The position numbers and the translations under genes were made by a program. Positions 1 through 7,960 of a stretch of DNA of 40,663 nucleotides are shown piece by piece (position 1 is the stretch's first letter; each line of letters opens with the position of its first letter). The notes beneath the pieces were generated by a model. The model saw only the letters and a list, made by a program, of their open reading frames with translations, was not told the origin of the DNA and ran no database searches. Source of the stretch: Anaerococcus sp. AGMB09787 (lineage in GTDB: Bacteria > Bacillota > Clostridia > Tissierellales > Peptoniphilaceae). The stretch lies in the NCBI RefSeq assembly GCF_022808955.1, contig NZ_JAKZEY010000011.1, positions 1 to 40,663 on the forward strand, given 5' to 3'.

Positions 1-840
1 TTATCTATCTTTTTTATAATTTTGTCAAGAGTTTTTTTGCCTTTTTTATCATTTATTTATTTTGTATAATAAGCTCAAAATTAAGCTTAAATCTAATATA
101 TGATTTATATTAAATATTCATCTCTTCCCAGTCTAAAAAAGTTAATAATAATATAACTAGCTAAGATATCAAAATAAATACTGTAAATCTTACTCTATCT
201 AATGTCTTTAATAATATTATCGAAAATTCTCGGATTTGGTAACTCTATTATTTACAAAACATTGTTAAAAGATTAGGGAATGGATAAATCGTATTCTAAG
301 TTATGTTTACAATAAATTAGGGCTATATTAGCTTGCATTATTTCCTTTTGCTTTATTTACAATAGCCCTTATGTCTACTCAAATTTGTTATAATTAAGTT
401 TAAAGAAAATATTAATAATTACCAATGAAAGATAGGAGAAAAGAAACTATGATCTAATCAACAAAGATACCCCAATACCAAGCTTATAATTTATAAGCTT
501 TATATGAGAGAGGCAAATAATAGGCTAGTAAATATTGGTATATAATCTACTTGGTGGATAGATATTCTGAATAATTAAGTAAAATGAAGGAAAATCAATG
601 GTTTCTTAAATGAGTAAAGTCCAAAAAATATCAAAAATTAATAGAGCTTAATAATAGACCAAGAAAATATCTAAATTATCAAACTCCATTTACAATATCT
701 ATCCACGTATTTAGTTTACTGTAAGTATCTCAATATTATTTGCAATTTGTTATATGATAGAGGATTTTAGTGAATTTTTTATATGTTTCTTAATATAGTT
801 TAAATTGATAAATCATCAATAAAATGCGTAAGCTATACAC
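1..840. other. Gene-poor AT-rich stretch with an IS relic
   Basis: No intact reading frame with a ribosome binding site is visible over this stretch. It contains a degenerate transposase tail (listed separately) and a short inverted repeat, AGGGCTAT at 319-326 against ATAGCCCT at 362-369. The right arm read on minus (AAGGGCTATTGTAAA) resembles the ends of the inverted repeat at 20533-20627. The rest is AT-rich DNA without recognisable structure. Confidence 0.5.
590..700 (+). pseudogene. Relic of an IS30-family transposase C-terminus
   Basis: Reading from 623 gives KKYQKLIELNNRPRKYLNYQ followed by TPFTIS. This matches the conserved end of IS30-type transposases (LNxRPRKxLxYxTP). Just upstream, around 598-612 in another frame, is INGFLNE, which resembles the NTNGFIRE segment that normally precedes it. 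Stops and a frame change separate the two pieces, and no N-terminal catalytic region was found. It is a decayed fragment, not an active element. Confidence 0.55.
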
Positions 841-1284
841 TTACCTACATTCTGGACATACACCTCTAAATATAACTTCAACGCTATCTATGTCATAATC
901 ATCTAAGCTTTTGGGATATTCTATATTAACTACATCAACATCCTCTATTTTTCCACAAGATTCACATATAAAGTGACCATGGTTAGACTTTTTGAATTCG
1001 TATCTCTTGCTAGTCATATTGAAGTCTAGCTCTTTTATTATCTTTTTTTCAACAAGAAGATTTAAGGTATTATAGACTGTAGCTTGACTTATTACAGGGT
1101 CTAATATCTTGAGATCTTTGTAGATACTATCAGCCGTTGGATGGTCAGGATGCATTATCAAATAGTCCAATACCAAAAGTCTTTGGTGAGAAACCCTTAT
1201 ACCATGGTTATTTAATATTTCTTTTACTTGAGATATCCTATGCCCATATTCTTGAGTTCTAAGATTTTTTGCTAAATTTTCCAC
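841..1284 (-). CDS. perR: Fur-family transcriptional regulator, PerR-like
   Basis: A metal-dependent winged-helix repressor of 147 residues. The DNA-binding domain is at about 20-90, followed by NHGHFICESCG (101-111) with a CxxC at C107/C110 and a second CxxC at C143/C146. Together these form the structural zinc site of Fur/PerR proteins. The start is GTG at 1284, preceded by AAAGAGG; no better start lies upstream. It has its own promoter (1324-1351) and a palindrome just before the RBS that may mediate autoregulation. PerR is preferred over Fur or Zur because a PerR-like box also lies in front of the catalase gene in this window and a separate Zur-like protein sits beside znuACB. Sequence alone cannot prove peroxide sensing. 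Confidence 0.7.
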   Translation of the reverse strand: MENLAKNLRTQEYGHRISQVKEILNNHGIRVSHQRLLVLDYLIMHPDHPTADSIYKDLKILDPVISQATVYNTLNLLVEKKIIKELDFNMTSKRYEFKKSNHGHFICESCGKIEDVDVVNIEYPKSLDDYDIDSVEVIFRGVCPECR

Positions 1285-1295
1285 CTTTTACCTCT

Positions 1296-1309
1296 TTCTA
1301 ATATTAGAA
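1296..1309. promoter_or_regulatory. Palindromic operator candidate of the PerR-like gene
   Basis: A perfect palindrome, TTCTAATATTAGAA, lies between the promoter and the RBS at about +8 to +21. It resembles the PerR box (TTATAATnATTATAA) without the central base and with one changed base per half-site. The family often autoregulates, so this is a plausible repressor site. Confidence 0.45.
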
Positions 1310-1323
1310 CTATTATTTAATGT

Positions 1324-1351
1324 AATATACCAGTAATTTAATAATTTGCAA
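1324..1351 (-). promoter_or_regulatory. Sigma-A-type promoter of the PerR-like gene
   Basis: TTGCAA (1346-1351), a 16-nt spacer and TATATT (1324-1329) preceded by TGG, an extended -10. The predicted start is near 1317. Confidence 0.5.
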
Positions 1352-1355
1352 TATA

Positions 1356-1380
1356 AAAGGCTCTCAAAGAGAGCCCTTAA
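1356..1380 (-). terminator. Terminator after rplL
   Basis: On minus, GGGCTCTC-TTT-GAGAGCC is followed by TTTTATATT, directly downstream of the rplL stop codon. It ends the rplJ-rplL transcript. Confidence 0.8.
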
Positions 1381-1391
1381 ATTAAAGAAAA

Positions 1392-1775
1392 CTATGCTAA
1401 TTCTACTTCAGCACCAGCTTCTTCAAGTTTAGCTTTTACATCTTCAGCTTGGTCTTTAGCTACTTTTTCAAGAACTGTCTTAGGAGCTCCGTCTACTAGA
1501 GCCTTAGCGTCTTTTAGTCCAAGACCAGCTACGTCTTTAACAACTTTGATTACGTTGATTTTTGATTGTCCTGCTGATTTAAGAACTACGTCGAATTCAG
1601 TTTTTTCTGCTTCTCCACCTTCAGCTGCACCTGCTGCTGCTACTGGAGCTGCTGCTACTGTCGCTTGAGCTGTTACGTCAAATTCTTCTTCGATAGCCTT
1701 TACTAGGTCTGATAGTTCTAAAACTGTTAGGTTTTTGATTTCTTCTAATAGATTTGTTACTTTTTCGCTTGCCAT
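1392..1775 (-). CDS. rplL: 50S ribosomal protein L7/L12
   Basis: This is the stalk protein of the large subunit; it recruits and activates translational GTPases. At 127 residues it has normal length. The N-terminal dimerisation segment is at about 1-35, an Ala/Gly/Pro-rich hinge ([15 protein letters not shown]) at about 41-56, and the globular domain contains [16 protein letters not shown]. The ATG at 1775 follows AGGAG. It lies downstream of rplJ in the usual order and ends at a strong hairpin. Confidence 0.97.
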   Translation of the reverse strand: MASEKVTNLLEEIKNLTVLELSDLVKAIEEEFDVTAQATVAAAPVAAAGAAEGGEAEKTEFDVVLKSAGQSKINVIKVVKDVAGLGLKDAKALVDGAPKTVLEKVAKDQAEDVKAKLEEAGAEVELA

Positions 1776-1806
1776 TTTAAATATTCTCCTTTAATTTATT
1801 TTTTAA

Positions 1807-2358
1807 TTATTCTTCGCCGTTTGCTTCTTTTTTCTCACGTACTGCATTAAGCACGATTGCAATCTTAGATACTGAATTGTTAAGATCTCCTGCAAGTCTT
1901 CTAATAGGTGCTTGTAGTACATTTGCTAGCATTGAGTGTAGTTGGTCGATTGTTGGTAATGAAGCTATTGCCATCATTTCTTCTCCTGTTTGGAAGTTTC
2001 CTTCTACTACTCCTGCTTTTAGTATTAATTTTTCTTTTTTCTCTTTGTCTTCTTTTCTGAAATCAACTGCAACTTTTGGCCCGTTTACTATGTCTTCGTT
2101 AGAGAAGATTAGGGCGTTAGAACCTGTAAGTTGATCAGCGAACTCATCATAGCCTAGTTCTTGGAAGGCAAATCTCATCATTGTGTTTTTGTAAACCTTG
2201 TATTCTGACTTGCTTTCTCTAAATTTGTTACGTAGGTCTGTGATTTCTTTTACATCCATACGATCAAATCCAACTAGGGTAACTGATTGAGCTTGCTCGA
2301 TTTTACCTTTGATTTCATCAACTACTAGTTGTTTAGCAGCTATTGCTTTTTCGCTCAC
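1807..2358 (-). CDS. rplJ: 50S ribosomal protein L10
   Basis: Anchors the L7/L12 dimers to the ribosome. I place the start at GTG 2358 (protein begins VSEKAIAAKQ), because GGAGGTG lies 5-10 nt upstream. A longer reading to 2418 would run through the attenuator hairpin and adds a segment unlike L10. The resulting 183 residues are slightly longer than typical L10 (about 165-175) because of a charged tail ending in KKEANGEE. The gene is the first of rplJ-rplL, with its own promoter and an L10-type leader. Confidence 0.95.
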   Translation of the reverse strand: MSEKAIAAKQLVVDEIKGKIEQAQSVTLVGFDRMDVKEITDLRNKFRESKSEYKVYKNTMMRFAFQELGYDEFADQLTGSNALIFSNEDIVNGPKVAVDFRKEDKEKKEKLILKAGVVEGNFQTGEEMMAIASLPTIDQLHSMLANVLQAPIRRLAGDLNNSVSKIAIVLNAVREKKEANGEE

Positions 2359-2390
2359 TTTTTCACCTCCTATAGGCTTTGGTAGGTATA

Positions 2391-2440
2391 TAAAAATCCC
2401 CACAAATAGGCATAGCATTTATGCCTACATCGGTGGGGAT
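2391..2440 (-). terminator. Attenuator hairpin in the rplJ leader
   Basis: On minus, ATCCCCAC pairs with GTGGGGAT and is followed by TTTTTATATA. An inner stem is formed by TAGGCAT/ATGCCTA. It lies between the L10-binding region and the rplJ RBS, which suggests control of rplJL by premature termination. Confidence 0.75.
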
Positions 2441-2517
2441 GTAGTTTCTGTATCCCACCTATACGCAATTATTAAACGCTAAGGTCTGCGTAGTCTTTGG
2501 TAGCCTCGTTATTTGAC
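2391..2517 (-). ncRNA. L10 leader (autoregulatory ribosomal protein leader RNA)
   Basis: The untranslated leader of rplJ carries the usual L10-leader landmarks on minus: CTACCAAAGACTACGCAGAC, then GCGTTTAATAATTGCG and GGTGGGAT, followed by the attenuator. In this RNA class the L10(L12)4 complex binds a kink-turn-containing structure and lowers expression of its own operon. Assigned from motif memory; a covariance-model search was not run. Confidence 0.75.
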
Positions 2518-2523
2518 TTTTAT

Positions 2524-2551
2524 ACTATATCACAAATATTTTATTTTGCAA
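2524..2551 (-). promoter_or_regulatory. Promoter of rplJ-rplL
   Basis: TTGCAA (2546-2551), a 16-nt spacer and TATAGT (2524-2529). The predicted start near 2517 fits the 5' end of the L10 leader. It begins right after the rplA stop codon. Confidence 0.5.
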
Positions 2552-2552
2552 G

Positions 2553-3263
2553 TTATCTTTCGACTAAATCCATAGCTCTTGCAGGTGAGATTTTTACACC
2601 AGGGCCCATAGTAGATGCAATAGTAATTGATTTCATATACTTACCCTTAGCTGCTGCTGGTTTTGCCTTAGCAATAGCTGTGATAAGGGTTGTGATATTT
2701 TCTGCTAATTTTTCTTTGCCAAATGAGATTTTTCCTGTTGGAACGTGTACTAGGTTTGCCTTGTCAGTTCTGTATTCTACCTTACCAGCCTTGATGTCTT
2801 CGATAGCTTTTTGAACATCATTTGTTACTGTTCCAGTTTTTGGGTTTGGCATAAGGCCTTGTGGTCCAAGTAGCCTACCTAGTTTACCAACTGTTGCCAT
2901 CATATCTGGTGTTGCAACTACAACATCAAAGTCTAGCCAGTTTTCGTTTTGGATCTTAGCAGCATATTCTTCTCCACCTGCATAGTCAGCGCCTGCATTT
3001 AGAGCTTCTTCTATCCTATCTTCCTTAACGAAAGCTAGCACCTTTTGTGTCTTACCTGTACCATTTGGTAGAATTACTGTTCCTCTGATTTGTTGGTCAG
3101 CGTGTCTGCTATCTACACCGAGCTTAAAGTGCAATTCTACAGTTTCATCAAAATTTGCCTTAGCAGTTTGTGCTACAATATCTAAAGCTTCGTCTAATGT
3201 GTATTCTTGTTTTAAATCAAAAGCTTTTTTTGATTCTAAGTATTTTTTTCCTCTTTTAGCCAT
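2553..3263 (-). CDS. rplA: 50S ribosomal protein L1
   Basis: Builds the L1 stalk that moves E-site tRNA, and represses its own operon in many bacteria. The 236 residues match the family length. Recognisable segments include [16 protein letters not shown] in the middle and the closing STMGPGVKI. The ATG at 3263 is preceded by AGGAGG. It follows rplK by 36 nt in the usual nusG-rplK-rplA order. Confidence 0.97.
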   Translation of the reverse strand: MAKRGKKYLESKKAFDLKQEYTLDEALDIVAQTAKANFDETVELHFKLGVDSRHADQQIRGTVILPNGTGKTQKVLAFVKEDRIEEALNAGADYAGGEEYAAKIQNENWLDFDVVVATPDMMATVGKLGRLLGPQGLMPNPKTGTVTNDVQKAIEDIKAGKVEYRTDKANLVHVPTGKISFGKEKLAENITTLITAIAKAKPAAAKGKYMKSITIASTMGPGVKISPARAMDLVER

Positions 3264-3299
3264 TTAATTCCTCCTGTGGTCTATGAGTTCCCTCTCCCA
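3264..3299 (-). promoter_or_regulatory. Candidate L1-binding element before rplA
   Basis: On minus the gap reads GTGGGAGAGGGAACTC, then ATAGACCAC and AGGAGG. The GTGG/CCAC arms can pair just 5' of the RBS. The same arms and GGGAG core recur before rplK, so both may be L1 operators. L1 autoregulation is known; this particular site is inferred. Confidence 0.45.
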
Positions 3300-3728
3300 C
3301 TAATCTTCTACAGTAACTCCCATACTTCTTGCTGTACCTGCTATCATGCTAACTGCTGCCTCAAGGCTTGCTGCGTTAAGGTCTTTCATCTTTGTGTTAG
3401 CTATTTCTTCAAGTTGGCTTTTCTTGATTGATCCAACTTTGTTTTTGTTTGGTTCTCCTGAACCCTTGTTTAGGTTGATAGCTTTTTTGATTAATACTGG
3501 TGCTGGTGGTGTTTTTGTTATAAATGTAAATGTCCTATCCGCATATATAGTCATTTCTACCGGTATAATCATGCCAGCTTGGTCTGCTGTTTGTGAATTA
3601 AATGCTTGAACGAAGTCCATGATATTAATTCCGTGTGGACCTAATGCTGTACCTACTGGTGGCGCTGGAGATGCAGCTCCTGCTGGTACTTGTAATTTTA
3701 CTATTGCTTTTACTTCTTTTTCTGCCAT
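3300..3728 (-). CDS. rplK: 50S ribosomal protein L11
   Basis: Binds the GTPase-associated centre of 23S rRNA together with L10. It is 142 residues, the usual length. The N-terminal domain has [20 protein letters not shown], including the two prolines that flank the conserved hinge. The C-terminal RNA-binding domain has [10 protein letters not shown] and ends in [11 protein letters not shown]. The ATG at 3728 follows AGGAGG. Confidence 0.97.
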   Translation of the reverse strand: MAEKEVKAIVKLQVPAGAASPAPPVGTALGPHGINIMDFVQAFNSQTADQAGMIIPVEMTIYADRTFTFITKTPPAPVLIKKAINLNKGSGEPNKNKVGSIKKSQLEEIANTKMKDLNAASLEAAVSMIAGTARSMGVTVED

Positions 3729-3776
3729 TTTTTACCTCCTTGTGGTTTAAACGGGTCTAACCTCCCACGTATCGAC
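3729..3776 (-). promoter_or_regulatory. Candidate L1-binding element before rplK
   Basis: On minus: CGTGGGAGGTTAGACCCG, then TTTAAACCAC and AAGGAGG. The GTGG and CCAC arms flank a GGGAGG core directly upstream of the RBS and closely resemble the element in front of rplA. It is a likely site for L1 feedback control. Confidence 0.45.
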
Positions 3777-3780
3777 AGTT

Positions 3781-4395
3781 CTAAATTGTTTCGATATCTG
3801 TAAAGTCTAGATCTATTAGGGTATCCCTACCAAACATATCTACGTAGGCCTTAATACTTCCCTTTTCTGTATCTACTTCATCAACCTTGGCTACAAATCC
3901 TTCAAATGCTCCTGCTATGATATTGACATCATCGCCAACTTTTACATTGATATTTAAGATAGGAGCTTCGTCCTTTACACCAAATTTTCTAACTTCGGCA
4001 GGAGTTAGGGCTATTGGCTTACCTTCCGGTCCTACAAAGCCTGTAACACCTTGGGTATTTCTTATAATATACCAGCTCTTGTTGGTTACGTTCATCTTGA
4101 TCATAACATAGCCTGGAAATAGCTTTCTAGTCTTTACTTTCTTAGAGTCATTTTTTACTTCGACATACTCTTCAGTTGGTACTGTTACATCAATTATGTC
4201 AGGATTTTGCTCATTATCAATCATCATTTGAATTTTATCTTTGACCCTGTTCTCATATCCTGTATAAGTGTGAACTACATACCGTCTGGCGTTTTCTCTG
4301 ATTTCAGCTAGCCTTTGATCTTCTTTGTCATTGATACTTGGATTAGCTTCTAAGTTTTCTTCTTTTTTTTCTGGAGAATCGTAAGAATCTGTCAT
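3781..4395 (-). CDS. nusG: Transcription termination/antitermination protein NusG
   Basis: Binds RNA polymerase and modulates pausing, Rho termination and transcription-translation coupling. Of 204 residues, the first ~37 are an acidic low-complexity extension. The NGN domain follows (YVVHTYTGYENRVKDKIQ, then LFPGYVMIKM, then NTQGVTGFVGPEG) and a KOW domain closes the protein (GDDVNIIAGAFEGFVAKVD). It lies 7 nt after secE with GTGG before the ATG. Confidence 0.96.
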   Translation of the reverse strand: MTDSYDSPEKKEENLEANPSINDKEDQRLAEIRENARRYVVHTYTGYENRVKDKIQMMIDNEQNPDIIDVTVPTEEYVEVKNDSKKVKTRKLFPGYVMIKMNVTNKSWYIIRNTQGVTGFVGPEGKPIALTPAEVRKFGVKDEAPILNINVKVGDDVNIIAGAFEGFVAKVDEVDTEKGSIKAYVDMFGRDTLIDLDFTDIETI

Positions 4396-4402
4396 CTTCC
4401 AC

Positions 4403-4585
4403 CTACATAATTACTGAAATTAAGAATTGGAAAATCTTATCTAAGATCCAAATAGTTATTCCTACTAGGGCAGAGATAGCAATAACAATTCCTGTATACT
4501 CTACTGTAGTCTTGCCCTTTGGCCATTGGATTTTTTTGAATTCCCTAGATACTCCTGAAAAGAAAGATTCTTTTTTCTTTGCCAT
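4403..4585 (-). CDS. secE: Preprotein translocase subunit SecE
   Basis: A small essential clamp subunit of the SecYEG channel. Its 60 residues form the single-helix Gram-positive type: a basic amphipathic start with the conserved SREFKKIQWPKGK, then one membrane segment at about 31-58. It sits between rpmG and nusG as in most Firmicutes. Confidence 0.96.
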   Translation of the reverse strand: MAKKKESFFSGVSREFKKIQWPKGKTTVEYTGIVIAISALVGITIWILDKIFQFLISVIM

Positions 4586-4594
4586 AGTATCTCC

Positions 4595-4744
4595 CTACTT
4601 TGTTTCTCTATGAACAGTGTGTTTCTTGCAGTGTGGGCAATATTTCTTTAATTCGATTCTTTCACTATGAGTCTTTTTGTTTTTTGTTGTATCATAGTTT
4701 CTGTTTTTGCACACAGTGCATTCTAATTTTACTTTATCTGCCAT
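4595..4744 (-). CDS. rpmG: 50S ribosomal protein L33, zinc-binding form
   Basis: A 49-residue protein reading [20 protein letters not shown] at the start and ending in KHTVHRETK. Two CxxC pairs (C9/C12 and C36/C39) mark the zinc-containing C+ form. The ATG at 4744 is preceded by AGGAGGTG. It heads the rpmG-secE-nusG operon, with a near-consensus promoter just upstream. Confidence 0.95.
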   Translation of the reverse strand: MADKVKLECTVCKNRNYDTTKNKKTHSERIELKKYCPHCKKHTVHRETK

Positions 4745-4790
4745 AAAACACCTCCTATATATTTATACGGATATCTCCATACAATGGTTT

Positions 4791-4819
4791 ATAATACCAC
4801 CTTCAAGCTATTTTGTCAA
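4791..4819 (-). promoter_or_regulatory. Strong promoter of rpmG-secE-nusG-rplK-rplA
   Basis: Consensus TTGACA (4814-4819), a 17-nt spacer and TATTAT (4791-4796). It is one of the best promoters in the window, fitting for ribosomal genes. Confidence 0.8.
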
Positions 4820-4828
4820 TATTTAATT

Positions 4829-4868
4829 AAGCCTTTTGGTGGGATTTTTTCCATTATAATAGGCTTAG
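4829..4868 (-). terminator. Weak terminator candidate after glmM
   Basis: On minus, TAAGCCT and AGGCTTA pair around a 26-nt A-rich loop, followed by AATTAAATATT. The stem is only 7 bp and the U-tract is poor. Confidence 0.3.
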
Positions 4869-4875
4869 CTGATAA

Positions 4876-6228
4876 TTAATTTTCTTCAGCTAGATTTTCT
4901 TCCTTTATAGTAGCTGCTATTTGCTCTGCGCTTTTACTTGCAAGCTCACTTGTTTCTGCCTCTACCATAATCCTTATTAATGGCTCGGTACCACTAGGTC
5001 TAACTAAGACCCTACCAGAGTCCCCTAGGGCTTCTTCTACTTGGCCTATTGTATCATTTACTTTTTTATTCTCAAGTGTATAGTTCTTGTCCTTAACCCT
5101 TATATTTACTAGCTCTTGTGGGTAGATTTTTAGATCTCTTAGCAAGGAATTTAGGTCAGTCTTATCTTCTATCATGGCTTCCATTATCTTTAGAGAGGTC
5201 AAGATGCCATCTCCCGTATTGGCAAATTTCTTGTAGATGATATGGCCTGATTGTTCTCCACCTAGCTCATAACCCTCTTCGTCCATCTTGGCATGGACAT
5301 ACTTATCGCCTACTGGAGTTTGGACATAGTTTATGCCAAGTTCATCAAGAGCCTTATATAGTCCCATATTGCTCATAACTGTTGTAACTACTGTATTTGA
5401 TGGCAAGGCTCCCATTTTTTTCATATATTTTGCACTAAGATACATTATAGCATCACCATCTACTATATTCCCCTTATGATCAACTGCGATACACCTATCT
5501 GCATCTCCATCAAAGGCAAAGCCAATGTCGAGTTTATTATCTACTACAAATTTTTGCAAGCCCTCTATATGAGTAGATCCAGCATCCTTGTTAATATTAA
5601 AGCCATTAGGATCAGCATTTATAACGAAGGTATCAGCTCCTAGAGCATCATATACTGGTTTTGCTATGGTAAAGCTTGCTCCGTTGGCACAGTCAAGGCC
5701 TACCTTGAAGCCCTCAAAGGACTTGGTAACTGTCCTTATTAGATAGGCTATGTACCTATTTCTTCCCCCAACAAAGTCTACAGTCCTACCTATATTTTCA
5801 TCAACTGCTAGGTCTATATCTCTTATATCGCTGTCTATATATTTTTCTAAGTCTTCGAGGAAGTCATCCCCCATCTTTTCGCCTTCACTGTTAATTAATT
5901 TGATACCATTATCAGTAAAAGGATTGTGGCTTGCAGTAATCATTACTCCAAGGTCGAAGTCTTCTGTTTTGGTTATATATGAAACTGATGGTGTAGGAGT
6001 TACATGGAGCAAGTGGGCATTTGATCCTGATGATGTGATACCAGCAGCTAGGGCTGATTCATACATGTAGGAGGACCTTCTTGTGTCCTTTCCTATAATG
6101 ATCTTGCCATGACCATGTTTTTTAGGTGAAAAATAATCTCCTATATACCTTCCAATCTTAAAAGCGTGGTATACATCAAGATTTTTATTAGCTTCTCCTC
6201 TAAAACCGTCTGTACCGAAATATTTCAT
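4876..6228 (-). CDS. glmM: Phosphoglucosamine mutase
   Basis: Converts glucosamine-6-phosphate to glucosamine-1-phosphate on the way to UDP-GlcNAc for peptidoglycan. It is 450 residues, typical for GlmM. The phosphoserine loop is TASHNPFTDNGIKL (Ser100), the Mg-binding loop is DGDADR (about 239-244), the sugar-binding loop is GGEQSGH, and the phosphate-binding loop is RPSGTEPLIRIMVE. The ATG at 6228 is preceded by AGGAGAAG. It is monocistronic and divergent from trmN6. Confidence 0.95.
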   Translation of the reverse strand: MKYFGTDGFRGEANKNLDVYHAFKIGRYIGDYFSPKKHGHGKIIIGKDTRRSSYMYESALAAGITSSGSNAHLLHVTPTPSVSYITKTEDFDLGVMITASHNPFTDNGIKLINSEGEKMGDDFLEDLEKYIDSDIRDIDLAVDENIGRTVDFVGGRNRYIAYLIRTVTKSFEGFKVGLDCANGASFTIAKPVYDALGADTFVINADPNGFNINKDAGSTHIEGLQKFVVDNKLDIGFAFDGDADRCIAVDHKGNIVDGDAIMYLSAKYMKKMGALPSNTVVTTVMSNMGLYKALDELGINYVQTPVGDKYVHAKMDEEGYELGGEQSGHIIYKKFANTGDGILTSLKIMEAMIEDKTDLNSLLRDLKIYPQELVNIRVKDKNYTLENKKVNDTIGQVEEALGDSGRVLVRPSGTEPLIRIMVEAETSELASKSAEQIAATIKEENLAEEN

Positions 6229-6259
6229 TCTTCTTCTCCTTTATCTTTGGTATGGTTCT

Positions 6260-6327
6260 ATTATACCATTATCAAGGGATTGATAATATAAAAAGTAAAT
6301 TGTAAGTTATGAACAAAAGCCTATAAT
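6260..6327. promoter_or_regulatory. Divergent promoter region glmM / trmN6
   Basis: For glmM (minus): extended -10 TGGTATAAT, with TATAAT at 6260-6265, and a poor -35. For trmN6 (plus): TTGTAA (6300-6305), a 16-nt spacer and TATAAT (6322-6327). The plus -10 ends 6 nt before the ATG at 6334, so the predicted start coincides with the A of the start codon. Confidence 0.6.
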
Positions 6328-6333
6328 AAAGAT

Positions 6334-7035
6334 ATGATGAAACTAGACTACCTACCAAGAACAAAAATTAAAATGATTCATGTTGATAAGTCCTACTCCT
6401 TTGGAGTTGACTCTATAATCCTTGCAGACTTTGCCAAGATGAAAAAAGGAAAAATAGCCCTCGACATAGGATCAGGAACTGGGGTCCTTTCCTTTCTAAC
6501 AAGTGAGCTTTATGGACTCAAAAAAGTCTACTCAGTAGAAATTCAAAAGGAAAAGGCCGAGCTCTTAAGACGAAATATCGAATTAAACCAAGTTGATAAT
6601 ATAGAAGTCATTAATGATGACCTAAACAAAATCAACTTCGAGCCGAACTCCCTTGACTACATAATTACAAACCCTCCCTACTACAAACTAGGCCACAATA
6701 TAGCTAATGCCGATCTAGAATTTCTTATATCAAGACAGGAAAAATACCTAAAGCTAGAAGAAATTTTCGACTTTGCAAGAAAGAGCCTAAAGGATAGGGG
6801 TAGACTCTATATGATCCACAAGCCAGAAAGGATGGTCGGCCTCTTTAGCAAGAGTAAAAGTCTTATACCAAAGAGGGTTCGCTTTGTCCACTCAAGAGCA
6901 AGTGAAAAGCCCCAATTTATCCTCATAGAATACATCAAAAACGCCAATGAGGGCCTCAAAATCGAAGATCCCCTCATAATTTATGACAATGACCACTACA
7001 GTCCAGAGATGAAACAAATATCTGGACAAAGCTAA
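6334..7035 (+). CDS. tRNA1(Val) (adenine-37 N6)-methyltransferase-like, YabB/TrmN6 family
   Basis: A class I SAM-dependent methyltransferase of 233 residues. SAM-binding motif I is LDIGSGTG (about 43-50), the acidic motif II is VEI (68-70), and the amino-methyltransferase motif is NPPY (113-116), which flips an exocyclic amine into the active site. The order with rsmI downstream matches Bacillus yabB-yabC. No Shine-Dalgarno precedes ATG 6334 (or the adjacent ATG 6337), and the -10 box leaves room for no leader, so this mRNA is likely leaderless. The exact tRNA target is assumed from the family. Confidence 0.85.
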   Translation: MMKLDYLPRTKIKMIHVDKSYSFGVDSIILADFAKMKKGKIALDIGSGTGVLSFLTSELYGLKKVYSVEIQKEKAELLRRNIELNQVDNIEVINDDLNKINFEPNSLDYIITNPPYYKLGHNIANADLEFLISRQEKYLKLEEIFDFARKSLKDRGRLYMIHKPERMVGLFSKSKSLIPKRVRFVHSRASEKPQFILIEYIKNANEGLKIEDPLIIYDNDHYSPEMKQISGQS

Positions 7036-7044
7036 GGAGCAAAT

Positions 7045-7866
7045 ATGGATTACCAAATATACTTTGTACCAACCCCCATAGGAAACCTAGAAGATATGAC
7101 AATAAGGTCTATCAATGTCCTAAAAGAAGTAGACGTCATAGCCTGTGAAGATACCAGAGAGAGCAAGAAACTCCTAGACTACTATAATATAAACAAAAAT
7201 CTAACTTCCTACCACAAATTTAATGAGCAAGCCAAATCTGAAGCTATCATAGAAGATATAAAAAATGGCAAGACCTATGCAGTCATTACCGACCAAGGTA
7301 TGCCGGGTATATCAGACCCTGGCCATATCCTTATCAAAAAATGCCAGGAAGAAGATATCTCCTACACCATCTTGCCAGGGGCAAGCTCAATTATAACGGC
7401 CTTAGTTGGATCAGGACTTGATAACGATAGCTTTGCCTACTACGGCTTCATCCCCAAAAAATCCTCAGACAAAAAAGCCTACTACGAAAAGCTAGTTAAG
7501 GAAGATAAGACATCCATCATCCTAGATACACCCCACAAGCTAAAGGAAACCATAGAAGACTTCAAGAAGCTCTTCCCTGAAAGACGCTTGTGCCTGGCTA
7601 GGGAGCTAAGCAAGAAATTTGAAGAATATAGGCTAGAGAAAATATCAGAAATCCATCCAGAAACCATAACCCTCAAGGGCGAATTCGTCCTTATATTAGA
7701 AGGAAGGAAGGTCGAAGAAAAGTCAATAGCAACCTATGAAGACGAAATAAAAAGCCTCCTCAATGATGGCAGGAGGACCAAGGATATAGTTAAGATTATA
7801 AAAGAAAAATCAGGTCTAAGTAAGAACGAAATCTACGACTACGTCCTAGACCTAGGCAAAAATTAA
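7045..7866 (+). CDS. rsmI: 16S rRNA (cytidine-1402 2'-O)-methyltransferase
   Basis: Methylates the ribose of C1402 in the decoding centre, using a tetrapyrrole-methylase fold. Of 273 residues, the start FVPTPIGNLEDMTIRSINVL and ACEDTRESKKLL are diagnostic, with DQGMPGISDPG and the SAM loop LPGASSIITALVGSGL following. A C-terminal helical tail ends the protein. It begins 9 nt after trmN6 with AAGGAG, so the two form one operon. Confidence 0.95.
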   Translation: MDYQIYFVPTPIGNLEDMTIRSINVLKEVDVIACEDTRESKKLLDYYNINKNLTSYHKFNEQAKSEAIIEDIKNGKTYAVITDQGMPGISDPGHILIKKCQEEDISYTILPGASSIITALVGSGLDNDSFAYYGFIPKKSSDKKAYYEKLVKEDKTSIILDTPHKLKETIEDFKKLFPERRLCLARELSKKFEEYRLEKISEIHPETITLKGEFVLILEGRKVEEKSIATYEDEIKSLLNDGRRTKDIVKIIKEKSGLSKNEIYDYVLDLGKN

Positions 7867-7870
7867 AACC

Positions 7871-7950
7871 TTGGCCCTAGCTAAGCTAAGCTTAGGGCTT
7901 GAGCAAAAAATGGCCATAAGAAAAAGCCCTCTAAGGGGCTTTCTTTTGTT
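7871..7950. terminator. Convergent terminators between rsmI and the ferredoxin gene
   Basis: A first hairpin pairs GCCCTA with TAGGGC around the inner palindrome AGCTAAGCT. A second (about 7924-7945) pairs AAAGCCC with GGGCTTT and is followed by CTTTTGTT on plus, with AAAAA on its other side. The second can serve both convergent transcripts. Confidence 0.65.
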
Positions 7951-7960
7951 ATGTATATGA

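Noticed and set aside
2359-2418. A longer N-terminus for L10 starting at 2418
   Set aside because: It would be translated from the attenuator hairpin and has no RBS, whereas GTG 2358 follows GGAGGTG and gives the family start.
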